From: Actinomycetes bacterium
GTDB lineage: Bacteria > Actinomycetota > Actinomycetes > Actinomycetales > Cellulomonadaceae
Direction: 5' to 3'
NCBI GenBank assembly: GCA_023424135.1
Contig: JAFAEH010000297.1
Span: 1 to 5,657 of the forward strand
Length of the DNA: 5,657 nucleotides
Positions 1 through 5,657 of this stretch are shown one piece after another; the stretch's first letter is position 1, and every line of letters begins with the position of its first letter. A program made the translations under genes and the position numbers. The notes beneath the pieces are model-generated. The model was given only the letters and a program-made list of their open reading frames with translations, did not search any database and was not told the DNA's origin.

Positions 1-424
1 CCTTGCGCTGCGCGTTCTTGATCTCGACGACCTCTTCCATGGGCACCTCGACCTGGAAGATGTAGTCCTCCATGTTGAGGCTCTGCGTGCGCGACTCGAG
101 GTTCGCCTTCACGCGGTTCTCGTAGCCCGCGTACGAGTGGATGACGTACCAGTCGCCCGGCTCGCGACGCAGCGCGGCCTTGAACGCGGCGACCGGGTCC
201 TCGTCGGGGTCGATCTCGTCGTCGGCGGGCCCGGCGGCCTCGTCCGGCTCGGCGGCCTCGTCGTCCGCCTCGGCGGTGGTGTCGTCGGCCGGCTCCGCGT
301 CGGCAGCGGCGTGCGCGTCGTCGACCTCGTCACCCGCGCTCGCCTCGACGGCCTCGACCGACGCCAGTGCGTCGGCGAGCTCGGCGTCGGCGCCCGGCGT
401 GGGCTCCTGCGACTCCTGCGACAC
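1..424 (-). CDS. nusG: Transcription termination/antitermination factor NusG, N-terminal part (cut by window edge)
   Basis: NusG binds RNA polymerase through its NGN domain and links it to Rho or to the ribosome through a C-terminal KOW domain. 141 codons are visible and the KOW domain lies outside the window. Residues 1-88 form a low-complexity tail rich in Asp, Glu, Ala and Pro, probably disordered. The NGN domain begins at about residue 91 with DWYVIHSYAGYENRVK, and the sequence then reads through SLNMEDYIFQVEVP and EEVVEIKNAQRK, all typical of NusG. The start chosen is GTG at 424-422, preceded by AGCAGG six bases upstream; no better start is seen. It lies 100 bp downstream of secE on the same strand, the normal bacterial order. 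Long acidic N-terminal tails are usual in actinobacterial NusG, while E. coli NusG lacks one. Identification is secure; the role of the tail is unknown. Confidence 0.96.
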   Translation of the reverse strand, partial: MSQESQEPTPGADAELADALASVEAVEASAGDEVDDAHAAADAEPADDTTAEADDEAAEPDEAAGPADDEIDPDEDPVAAFKAALRREPGDWYVIHSYAGYENRVKANLESRTQSLNMEDYIFQVEVPMEEVVEIKNAQRK

Positions 425-450
425 GTGCAACCTGCTTTCTCCGATGGTGG

Positions 451-468
451 GCCGGCGTGCGCGCCGGC
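451..468 (-). repeat. GC-rich inverted repeat in the secE-nusG gap
   Basis: GCCGGCG (451-457) and CGCCGGC (462-468) are perfect complements around a 4-base loop. In the leftward transcript this hairpin would sit just upstream of the nusG ribosome binding site. There is no U-tract, so it does not look like a normal intrinsic terminator. It could be a processing or attenuation element, or simply a chance result of the high GC content. Confidence 0.4.
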
Positions 469-504
469 GGTGCGCGGCTCGGCCCGCGCGGGTGGGGTGG
501 TGCA

Positions 505-518
505 CCGGCCTCAGCCGG
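505..518 (-). repeat. Short hairpin immediately after the secE stop
   Basis: CCGGC (505-509) and GCCGG (514-518) pair around the loop CTCA. It begins 6 bases beyond the secE stop codon in the leftward transcript. With only five base pairs and no U-run it is weak as a terminator. Together with the 451-468 hairpin it gives the 100-base secE-nusG spacer two possible stems. Confidence 0.3.
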
Positions 519-524
519 CGCGCG

Positions 525-806
525 TCACCCGAAGACCAGGAACGTCAGCTTCCCGATGCCCAGGTCCACGACCGTGACGAACAGCATCACGACCGTGACG
601 AAGACCAGGACGACGCTCGTGTAGGTGATGAGCTCCTGCCGCGTGGGCCGGACGACCTTCTTGAGCTCGGCGACGACCTGACGCACGAAGAGCGCGATGC
701 GCGCGAACAGCCCACGCCTCTCCTCGCCGCGACGCGGCGTGCGCTCGCTCCTGCGTGCGGCCGAGCCCTCGGCGTCGGACGCCGCGGCGGCAGCGGTATC
801 GCTCAC
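525..806 (-). CDS. secE: Preprotein translocase subunit SecE
   Basis: SecE is the small essential subunit that clamps SecY in the SecYEG protein-conducting channel of the plasma membrane. The 93-residue product has a charged, Ala-rich N-terminus (1-30), an amphipathic helix (about 32-50) and the conserved stretch VVAELKKVVRPTRQEL (44-59). A single membrane helix follows (about 60-82, TYTSVVLVFVTVVMLFV), then a short C-terminal tail. This is the one-helix form found in most bacteria; the three-helix E. coli form is longer. The start is GTG at 806-804, supported by AGGGG six bases upstream (817-813). It lies between tRNA-Trp and nusG on the same strand, which is the classical context and strengthens the call. 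Confidence 0.96.
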   Translation of the reverse strand: MSDTAAAAASDAEGSAARRSERTPRRGEERRGLFARIALFVRQVVAELKKVVRPTRQELITYTSVVLVFVTVVMLFVTVVDLGIGKLTFLVFG

Positions 807-830
807 GTCTGGCCCCTGTCTCGTCTCGTG

Positions 831-850
831 CGACCCCCGGGCGGGGGTCG
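831..850 (-). repeat. Strong hairpin in the secE leader
   Basis: CGACCCCC (831-838) and GGGGGTCG (843-850) form a perfect 8-bp stem around a 4-base loop. In the leftward RNA it lies between tRNA-Trp and secE, with its near edge 24 bases upstream of the secE start codon. No U-tract follows. It could mark the 3' side of the tRNA transcript, protect the secE mRNA, or act on translation, since its C-run could alternatively pair with the secE AGGGG ribosome binding site. That last idea is inference from complementarity only. Confidence 0.45.
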
Positions 851-884
851 TCGGTCGAGGACGCGCGACCGGGCCGACGCGACG

Positions 885-901
885 CGCCGGACCGTCCGGC
901 G
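885..901. repeat. 17-bp palindrome between tRNA-Trp and secE
   Basis: CGCCGGAC (885-892) and GTCCGGCG (894-901) are perfect 8-base arms around a single C. It could be a protein-binding dyad for a secE promoter or an RNA stem just downstream of the tRNA. No clear -10 element is seen near it. About 30 bp away, at 932-945, two GGATCC sites are separated by GA; I attach no function to them. Confidence 0.35.
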
Positions 902-972
902 GTCCTGCTCACGGCGGCGGCCCGCCCCGCCGGATCCGAGGATCCACCGGTGGCGAGGCCGCCCCGCGTGCG

Positions 973-1045
973 CAGGGCAGACAGGACTCGAACCTGCAAC
1001 CTGCGGTTTTGGAGACCGCTGCGCTACCAATTGCGCCACTGCCCT
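973..1045 (-). tRNA. trnW: tRNA-Trp (anticodon CCA)
   Basis: The reverse strand folds into a complete 73-nt cloverleaf. The acceptor stem AGGGCAG (1045-1039) pairs with CTGCCCT (980-974), with discriminator G at 973. The D-arm is GCGC/GCGC around AATTGGTA, and the anticodon stem is GCGGT/ACCGC with loop CTCCAAA. The anticodon CCA lies at 1012-1010 and reads the Trp codon UGG. The T-arm is GCAGG/CCTGT (one G-T pair) with loop TTCGAGT. The 3' CCA is not encoded, since CGC follows, so it must be added by nucleotidyltransferase. tRNA-Trp directly upstream of secE-nusG is a widely conserved bacterial arrangement. Confidence 0.98.
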
Positions 1046-1152
1046 ACAGCGGTCCGGTCTGCCACGAGTCGACCCGTCCCGCACCCGTGAACCGTCTCCG
1101 GCCACCGCTGAGGGCGTGCTTCATCATGGCGGACGTCAACCGCCGAGGGAAC

Positions 1153-1183
1153 ACTGTACGCGACCCGGGGCGGTGCGGTCGAA
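1153..1183 (-). promoter_or_regulatory. Possible promoter for the tRNA-Trp/secE/nusG cluster
   Basis: On the minus strand TACAGT (1158-1153) fits the actinobacterial TAnnnT -10 pattern. A weak -35-like TTCGAC lies 19 bases upstream (1183-1178). Transcription would start near 1146 and give a leader of about 100 nt before the tRNA. A TTGACG at 1139-1134 is a better -35 sequence but has no acceptable -10 at 16-18 bp. Both are guesses from consensus. Confidence 0.25.
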
Positions 1184-1260
1184 CCGGTCGCGGACGCGGC
1201 CCTCACCCCTCGCGCCACCGGTCCGCGGCGCGATGGACGACCCGTCCGGCATCCTCGTCC

Positions 1261-1298
1261 TACCACGTCCGGTCGTACCACGTCGTGATACCACGTCC
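1261..1298. promoter_or_regulatory. Triple TACCACGTC repeat with embedded palindrome, candidate operator
   Basis: TACCACGTC occurs three times (1261-1269, 1276-1284, 1289-1297), with spacings of 15 and 13 bases. The two right-hand copies overlap an imperfect 17-bp palindrome at 1275-1291 with matching outer triplets GTA/TAC and inner CACG/CGTG around a central T. The array ends 35 bp upstream of the aminotransferase GTG, where a regulator or RNA polymerase would act. Three copies of a 9-mer within 38 bp are unlikely to be chance even at high GC. No regulator family is assigned. Confidence 0.5.
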
Positions 1299-1332
1299 CC
1301 GCGCACCCGTGCGCCAGTGCGAGGATGGGCCG

Positions 1333-2565
1333 GTGAGCGAGATCACCCCGACGACGACGTCCACCCGCGCGCGCGTGTCCGCGCGCATCGCCGCGATCGC
1401 GGAGTCCGCGACGCTCGCGGTCGACGCGAAGGCCAAGGCCCTCAAGGCCGCGGGCCGCCCCGTGATCGGCTTCGGCGCCGGGGAGCCGGACTTCCCGACG
1501 CCCGCGTACATCGTCGAGGCGGCCGTGCGCGCCGCGCAGGACCCCGCCAACCACCGGTACTCCCCCGCCGCGGGGCTGCCGGTGCTGCGCGAGGCGATCG
1601 CCGCCAAGACGCTGCGCGACTCGGGCTACGAGGTGAGGCCGTCCGACGTCCTGGTGACCAACGGCGGCAAGCAGGCCGTGTTCCAGGCGTTCGCCGCCGT
1701 CCTCGACCCGGGCGACGAGGTGCTGCTGCCGGCGCCCTACTGGACGACGTACCCCGAGGCGATCCGGCTGGCCGGGGCCGAGCCCGTCGAGGTGTTCGCC
1801 GGCGTCGAGCAGGGCTACCTCGTGACCGTCGAGCAGCTCGAGGCGGCGCGCACGCCGCGCACCAAGGTGCTGCTGTTCAACTCGCCCTCCAACCCGACCG
1901 GCGCGGTGTACTCCCCCGAGCAGACGGCCGAGATCGGCCGCTGGGCGCTCGAGCACGGCATCTGGGTGATCACCGACGAGATCTACGAGCACCTGACGTA
2001 CGACCACGCGGTGTTCACCCCGGTCGTGCGCGCGGTCCCCGAGCTGGCGGACACCACCATCGTGCTCAACGGCGTCGCCAAGACCTACGCGATGACGGGG
2101 TGGCGCGTGGGCTGGATGATCGGCCCGGCCGACGTGATCAAGGCCGCGACGAACCTGCAGTCGCACCTGAGCTCGAACGTCGCCAACGTCTCGCAGCGCG
2201 CGGCCGTCGCGGCACTGGGGGGCGACCTGACCGCGGTCGAGGAGATGCGCGCCGCGTTCGACCGGCGCCGCCGCACGATGGTCGGGCTGCTGGACTCGAT
2301 CGACGGCGTGCGCTGCCCCGCACCGCAGGGCGCGTTCTACGCGTACCCGTCGGTCGAGGGCGTGCTGGGTCGCACGATCCGCGGCGTCACCCCGACGACG
2401 TCGGCCGAGCTCGCGTCGCTGATCCTCGACGAGGTCGAGGTGGCGGTCGTCCCCGGAGAGGCGTTCGGCCCGAGCGGGTACCTGCGCCTGTCCTACGCGC
2501 TCGGCGACGACGACCTGGCCGAGGGCGTCGGCCGCGTGCAGGCTCTGCTCTCCGAGGCCGTCTAG
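1333..2565 (+). CDS. aspC: Class I/II PLP-dependent aminotransferase, aspartate aminotransferase type
   Basis: The predicted 410-residue cytoplasmic enzyme is of fold type I, subgroup I-gamma (class 1b) by its motifs. It probably interconverts aspartate and 2-oxoglutarate with oxaloacetate and glutamate. Visible landmarks are GAGEPDFPTP (48-57), the PLP-stacking Trp137 in PYWTTYPE and Asn187 in NSPSNPTG. Asp215 and Tyr218 lie in ITDEIYEHLTY, where the Asp contacts the pyridine nitrogen. Lys250 in NGVAKTYAMTGWR forms the Schiff base, and Arg385 in YLRLSYAL binds the substrate carboxylate. All catalytic residues are present and the length is normal. The GTG at 1333 is chosen because GAGG (1321-1324) lies eight bases upstream; a GTG at 1309 would add eight residues. 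Prephenate or other amino-acid transamination is possible, since specificity cannot be read here. A similar aminotransferase gene next to secE-nusG is known in Streptomyces. Confidence 0.94.
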   Translation: MSEITPTTTSTRARVSARIAAIAESATLAVDAKAKALKAAGRPVIGFGAGEPDFPTPAYIVEAAVRAAQDPANHRYSPAAGLPVLREAIAAKTLRDSGYEVRPSDVLVTNGGKQAVFQAFAAVLDPGDEVLLPAPYWTTYPEAIRLAGAEPVEVFAGVEQGYLVTVEQLEAARTPRTKVLLFNSPSNPTGAVYSPEQTAEIGRWALEHGIWVITDEIYEHLTYDHAVFTPVVRAVPELADTTIVLNGVAKTYAMTGWRVGWMIGPADVIKAATNLQSHLSSNVANVSQRAAVAALGGDLTAVEEMRAAFDRRRRTMVGLLDSIDGVRCPAPQGAFYAYPSVEGVLGRTIRGVTPTTSAELASLILDEVEVAVVPGEAFGPSGYLRLSYALGDDDLAEGVGRVQALLSEAV

Positions 2566-2636
2566 CCCCGGGCCGTCCGAGCCGGGCGGCCCCGACGGGC
2601 ACGCCTGCCGGCCGCGAGGACGGCGGGGCGGGCGGT

Positions 2637-2660
2637 GGGGTCCACCGGTCGGTGGACCCC
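2637..2660. promoter_or_regulatory. 24-bp near-perfect palindrome upstream of the ABC operon
   Basis: The arms GGGGTCCACCG (2637-2647) and CGGTGGACCCC (2650-2660) are perfectly complementary around a central GT. It lies 71 bp after the aminotransferase stop and 55 bp before the ATPase start. As DNA it resembles a dimeric repressor or response-regulator operator. As RNA it would form a very stable 10-bp hairpin with a 4-base loop that could end the aminotransferase transcript, but no U-tract follows. Both readings are compatible. Confidence 0.6.
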
Positions 2661-2661
2661 T

Positions 2662-2700
2662 CGCACCGTCGTGCGGTCGTCCCGTCGACGCCCGGCGTCG
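2662..2700. repeat. Two further dyads between the 24-bp palindrome and the ATPase gene
   Basis: CGCAC (2662-2666) and GTGCG (2671-2675) pair around CGTC. CGACGCC (2686-2692) and GGCGTCG (2694-2700) are perfect arms around a single C. With the 2637-2660 palindrome they make three dyads centred near 2648, 2668 and 2693, roughly 20 and 25 bp apart. No AT-rich -10 element is apparent in this 150-bp gap. The short dyads could arise by chance in such GC-rich DNA. Confidence 0.35.
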
Positions 2701-2715
2701 CGGCAGCCTGGACGC

Positions 2716-3606
2716 ATGACGACGAGGAACGCCCCGGCCGTGCTGGTCGAGGGCCTGTGCAAGATGTACGGCGCGAAGCGCGCCGTCGACGGCCTCGACC
2801 TGCGCGTCGAGCACGGTGAGATCGTCGCCGTGCTCGGCCCCAACGGGGCGGGCAAGACGACCACCGTCGAGACGCTCGAGGGCTTCCGGCGTGCCGACGC
2901 GGGCCACGTGCGCGTGCTCGGCGAGGACCCGGCGCGCGCGGGCCGGGCGTGGCGCTCGCGTCTGGGCGTCGTCCTGCAGGACGCCGACGACCTGGCGGAG
3001 GCCACCGTCCGGGAGGTCGTGCACCACGTCGCGGGCTTCTACCCCGCCCCGCGCGACCCGGACGCCGTCGTCGACGCGGTCGGGCTGCGCGAGAAGGCCA
3101 CGACACGCACACGGGCGCTGTCCGGCGGGCAGCGCCGCCGTCTCGACGTCGCGCTCGGGATCGTCGGCGACCCCGAGCTGCTGTTCCTCGACGAGCCCAC
3201 CACCGGGTTCGACCCGCGGGCACGGCACGAGTTCTGGGACCTCGTCGAGCGGCTGCGCGACGCGGGCACGACCGTGCTGCTGACGACGCACTACCTCGAG
3301 GAGGCCGAGCGTCTGGCCGACCGCGTCGTGGTGGTCGCCCGCGGCCGCGTCGTCGCCGAGGGTGCACCGGCCGACCTCGGCGGGCGTCGGGCCCGCCGGG
3401 CGCGCGTGCGCTGGACCGCGGACGGGACGGCCCACGAGGAGGCGACCGACACCCCGACCGCGTTCGTCGCCGGGCTCGCGGCGCGGCTCGCCGGGCCCGA
3501 CGGCGAGGTGCCGGGCCTGCAGGTGCTGCGCCCCACGCTCGAGGACGTGTACCTCGCGCTCGTCGACGACGCGCGCGACGACGAGAGCACGGTGGCGGCG
3601 CGATGA
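2716..3606 (+). CDS. ABC-2-type transporter ATP-binding protein (DrrA/CcmA-like)
   Basis: This 296-residue ATPase would power the permease encoded next to it. Motifs appear in order: Walker A GPNGAGKTT (41-49, Lys47), Q-loop Gln88, signature LSGGQ (135-139), Walker B LLFLDE (155-160, catalytic Glu160) and switch His192 in TTHYLEEAE. The D-loop region reads GFDP instead of the commoner GLDP. A C-terminal extension (about 220-290) ends in LRPTLEDVYLAL, the hallmark of drug/lipid exporters of the DrrA/NodI group. The ATG at 2716 is used because the ABC fold begins right after it (VLVEGLCKMYG). The in-frame GTG at 2635 would run through the palindrome and encode an Arg/Ser-rich tail. No strong ribosome binding site is visible. 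Its stop overlaps the permease start. The exported substrate is not predictable; antibiotic or lipid export is typical. Confidence 0.95.
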   Translation: MTTRNAPAVLVEGLCKMYGAKRAVDGLDLRVEHGEIVAVLGPNGAGKTTTVETLEGFRRADAGHVRVLGEDPARAGRAWRSRLGVVLQDADDLAEATVREVVHHVAGFYPAPRDPDAVVDAVGLREKATTRTRALSGGQRRRLDVALGIVGDPELLFLDEPTTGFDPRARHEFWDLVERLRDAGTTVLLTTHYLEEAERLADRVVVVARGRVVAEGAPADLGGRRARRARVRWTADGTAHEEATDTPTAFVAGLAARLAGPDGEVPGLQVLRPTLEDVYLALVDDARDDESTVAAR

Positions 3607-4463
3607 CGACGACGAGCGTCCCCCGCACCGACGTCCGCACCCGCAGCACGTCCCGGCTGCCGGGCCTGCCACGTCTCGCGTGGTCACGGACCGTGTTCGA
3701 GGTCCGAGGGTTCTTCCGCGAGCGCGACGCGGTCGTGTTCGTCTTCGCCTACCCGATCGTCATGCTCGCGATCTTCGCGACCGTGTTCGGCCGCGGCGGC
3801 GAGGTCGTCGCCGGGTCGGGCGTCCGCTTCCCGCAGTACTTCCTGCCCGGCATGGTCGCGACGGGCGTCATGCTCTCGAGCTTCCAGAACCTCGCGATCT
3901 CGATCGCCGCGGAGCGCGACGACGGGACGCTCAAGCGGCTGCGCTCGACCCCGCTGCCGCCGGCCGCGTACTTCCTCGGCAAGACCGGCCAGGTCCTGGT
4001 CACGGCGACCGTGCAGACCGCGGTGCTGCTGGCCGTCGCGGCGCTGGCGTTCGACGTCCCGCTGCCGGACGAGCCCGCCCGCTGGTGGACGTTCGCGTGG
4101 GTGTTCGTGCTCGGCACGGCCGCGGGCGCCGTGTGCGGTGTCGCCTACTCCTCGGTGCCGCGCTCGGGACGCTCCGCGAGCCCCGTGGTCATCCCGGTGG
4201 TGATCGTGCTGCAGTTCATCTCGGGTGTGTTCTTCCCGTTCGAGGACCTGCCGGCCTGGATGCAGCAGCTCGCGTCGGTGTTCCCGCTGAAGTGGATGGC
4301 GCAGGGCATGCGGTCGGTGCTCCTGCCGGACGAGGCGGCCGCGGTCGAGCCGACCGGCACGTGGCAGCACGGGGCGACCGCGCTGGTGCTGGCCGTGTGG
4401 CTGGTCGGTGCGCTCGTCGTCGGGGTGCGCACGTTCCGCTGGCGCCGCCGGGACGACGGGTGA
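3603..4463 (+). CDS. ABC-2-type transporter permease
   Basis: This 286-residue membrane protein is the transmembrane partner of the preceding ATPase. After an Arg/Thr-rich cytoplasmic N-terminus (1-40), six hydrophobic segments can be seen at about 44-63, 80-102, 130-151, 162-185, 192-212 and 257-276. Between helices two and three lies AAERDDGTLKRLRSTPLPP (102-120), the conserved ABC-2 coupling region that contacts the ATPase. SGVFFPFEDLPAWMQ (207-221), after helix five, is also typical of the family. Its ATG overlaps the ATPase stop as ATGA, implying translational coupling, and the upstream Shine-Dalgarno match is weak (GGTGG). Two copies of each subunit would be expected to form the exporter. 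Length is normal for DrrB-like half-transporters. Confidence 0.95.
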   Translation: MTTTSVPRTDVRTRSTSRLPGLPRLAWSRTVFEVRGFFRERDAVVFVFAYPIVMLAIFATVFGRGGEVVAGSGVRFPQYFLPGMVATGVMLSSFQNLAISIAAERDDGTLKRLRSTPLPPAAYFLGKTGQVLVTATVQTAVLLAVAALAFDVPLPDEPARWWTFAWVFVLGTAAGAVCGVAYSSVPRSGRSASPVVIPVVIVLQFISGVFFPFEDLPAWMQQLASVFPLKWMAQGMRSVLLPDEAAAVEPTGTWQHGATALVLAVWLVGALVVGVRTFRWRRRDDG

Positions 4464-4494
4464 CGGTGCGCGCCGCGCGTGGCAGAGTCCGGAT

Positions 4495-5657
4495 GTGAGC
4501 ACCGACGGCACGGCGCGCGGGGTCGCCGGCCCCCACGCCCGGGAACCCGTCGACCGGCACGGGTTCTGGCAGCGGACGCTGCGCATGTGGGACCTCGTGT
4601 TCGTGGCGATGGTCGCCCTGTACGCGGTCGCGATCCTGCTGGACGCGATGCCGCGCCAGCGTCAGCTGCTCGCCCTGGCGCAGGTCGCCGCGCTCGTCGT
4701 CGCCTACGCGCTGCTCGGCCGCGCCGCCGCCCGGTCCGGGGACGGCCGGCGCGCCGACGCCTACCTGGCCGTGCTGGTCGCGGTCTGCACGTCGCAGGTG
4801 TGGCTGGGCGGCATCGGCTCGGTGCTGCTGTTCGTCGCCTACTCGCAGATCTGGTTCTTCAGCCGCACCCGGCGTGCGGGCGTCCTGTGGTGCGCGGTGC
4901 TGACCGTCGGCATCACGGTGACGGCGGCGCTGCGGGTGCGCGCCGACCAGACCGCCCTCGCGGAGATCGCCGGCCAGTTCGGCGTGGCCTTCGTGTTCGC
5001 GGTGACGCTCGGGCTGTGGATCACGCACGTGGCCGAGCAGAGCGAGGAGCGCGCCTTCCTGCTCGACGAGCTGCGCACGGCGCAGCACGAGCTCGCGGCG
5101 TCGCACCACGCCGCCGGGGTGGTCGCCGAGCGCGAACGTCTCGCCGCGGAGATCCACGACACGCTCGCGCAGGGGTTCACGTCGGTCGTCATGCTCGCGC
5201 AGGCGGCGTCGGCCGAGCTCGAGCACGGGCACACCGGTCGCGCCGCGGAGCGGCTGGTCAGCATCGAGGACGTCGCCCGCGACAACCTCGCCGAGGCGCG
5301 GGCGCTCGTCGCCGCGTTCGCCCCGCCGGGGCTGTCCGACGGCACGCTCGCCGACGCGCTGCGTCGCCTCGCCCGGCGGTTCGGGGACGAGACGGGGGTC
5401 CTCGTCGAGGTCGTCGACGGCACGGGCCCGGACCACGTCGGCGACGGACCGGGCCGCGAGGCGCAGGTGGTGCTGCTGCGCGCCGCGCAGGAGTCGCTCG
5501 CGAACGTCCGCAAGCACGCGGGCGCGACGCGCGTGAGCATGCGGCTCGCACGCGTCGGGGACGAGGTGGTGCTGGACGTCACCGACGACGGGCGCGGGCT
5601 CGCGGTCGGCGCGGTGCAGGGCACGGGTCTGCGCGGCATGCGGGCGCGGGCCGACGC
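4495..5657 (+). CDS. Membrane sensor histidine kinase, HisKA_3 family, C-terminus cut by window edge
   Basis: 387 codons are visible, with no stop before the edge. After a soluble N-terminus (1-32) come five or six hydrophobic segments (about 33-50, 57-76, 89-103, 106-122, 129-146, 160-178), with little room for an extracellular domain. A short helical linker (about 180-215) leads to the dimerisation/phosphoacceptor region with His221 in EIHDTLAQGF, characteristic of HisKA_3 (NarL, LiaS, DesK-like) kinases. The ATPase domain shows the N-box QESLANVRKHAGA (332-344, Asn337), DDGRGL (364-369) and GTGLRGMRARA (376-386). The end of the ATPase domain is missing. The GTG at 4495 is the only sensible start, because the ATG at 4493 meets TGA at once; the ribosome binding site is weak. 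The 31-bp gap after the permease suggests one operon, and a LuxR-type response regulator gene probably follows. Confidence 0.94.
   Translation, partial: MSTDGTARGVAGPHAREPVDRHGFWQRTLRMWDLVFVAMVALYAVAILLDAMPRQRQLLALAQVAALVVAYALLGRAAARSGDGRRADAYLAVLVAVCTSQVWLGGIGSVLLFVAYSQIWFFSRTRRAGVLWCAVLTVGITVTAALRVRADQTALAEIAGQFGVAFVFAVTLGLWITHVAEQSEERAFLLDELRTAQHELAASHHAAGVVAERERLAAEIHDTLAQGFTSVVMLAQAASAELEHGHTGRAAERLVSIEDVARDNLAEARALVAAFAPPGLSDGTLADALRRLARRFGDETGVLVEVVDGTGPDHVGDGPGREAQVVLLRAAQESLANVRKHAGATRVSMRLARVGDEVVLDVTDDGRGLAVGAVQGTGLRGMRARAD

Larger units (their letters stand above)
1046..1332. other. Divergent intergenic region
   Basis: These 287 bp separate the leftward tRNA-secE-nusG cluster from the rightward aminotransferase gene, so promoters for both directions should lie here. 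No gene is convincing. The aminotransferase frame stays open through it and contains an ATG at 1126, but the resulting extension of about 69 residues is Arg/Pro-rich low-complexity sequence unlike an aminotransferase N-terminus. The region contains the candidate leftward promoter (1153-1183) and the repeat cluster at 1261-1298. Confidence 0.7.

Noticed and set aside
241..400. Repetitive-looking sequence within the nusG 5' part
   Set aside because: It reflects Asp/Glu/Ala codons of the acidic NusG tail and is not a DNA repeat array.
932..945. Two GGATCC sites separated by GA
   Set aside because: This is a short coincidence of restriction-site-like palindromes with no supporting context.
973..1045. 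tRNA-Trp as an integration (att) site
   Set aside because: No integrase gene and no repeated copy of the tRNA 3' end were found in the window, and the neighbours are conserved core genes.
1126..1332. Upstream in-frame ATG that would extend the aminotransferase by about 69 residues
   Set aside because: The extension is Arg/Pro-rich and runs through the repeat cluster, while the GTG at 1333 has a well-placed GAGG and gives the normal family length.
141..2819. Long plus-strand open frame over nusG, secE, the tRNA and the aminotransferase gene
   Set aside because: It crosses a tRNA gene and several real genes in the wrong frame or strand. The product is low-complexity Arg/Ser/Ala sequence.
1024..3687. 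Very long open frame on the minus strand across the aminotransferase and ATPase genes
   Set aside because: It is antisense to two genes with complete catalytic motifs, its product is Arg/His/Gly-rich with no recognisable domain, and long antisense frames are usual in DNA of this GC content.
4216..5517. Minus-strand open frame opposite the permease and kinase genes
   Set aside because: The opposite strand encodes a clear HisKA_3 kinase with H-, N- and G-box motifs. The antisense product shows no family signature.

Overview
The window looks like chromosomal DNA from a high-GC actinomycete (Actinomycetota). Most third codon positions are G or C, GTG starts are common, and NusG carries a long acidic N-terminal extension of the kind seen in this phylum. 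The order tRNA-Trp, secE, nusG, with an aspartate-type aminotransferase gene diverging on the other side, matches what I recall of Streptomyces and related genera. The genus cannot be fixed from this sequence; a Cellulomonas-like actinomycete would fit, but that is only an impression.

Left part, minus strand (positions 1-1045): a housekeeping cluster read leftwards. tRNA-Trp (973-1045) is followed by secE (525-806) and the start of nusG (from 424, running off the left edge). The gaps between these three genes hold GC-rich inverted repeats without U-tracts, which could fold in the transcript.

Middle (1046-2565): an intergenic region of about 290 bp separates the leftward cluster from a rightward class I PLP-dependent aminotransferase gene (1333-2565). 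Just upstream of the aminotransferase lies a cluster of three TACCACGTC copies, two of which overlap an imperfect 17-bp palindrome. This is a plausible operator.

Right part, plus strand (2716-5657): a compact run of three genes. An ABC-2-type ATPase gene overlaps its six-helix permease gene by four bases (ATGA), and 31 bp later comes a membrane-bound histidine kinase of the HisKA_3 (NarL/LiaS/DesK-like) type, cut by the right edge. A response regulator gene would be expected just beyond the window. The arrangement suggests an envelope-stress or drug-export module in which the kinase controls the transporter. The 150-bp gap upstream of the ATPase gene contains three dyads in a row, including a 24-bp near-perfect palindrome. 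These could be the operator of the transporter operon, a terminator for the aminotransferase gene, or both.

I found no mobile element, CRISPR array, integrase or broken gene. The region is mostly ordinary core genome. The points worth a second look are the regulatory dyads and the transporter-kinase operon.
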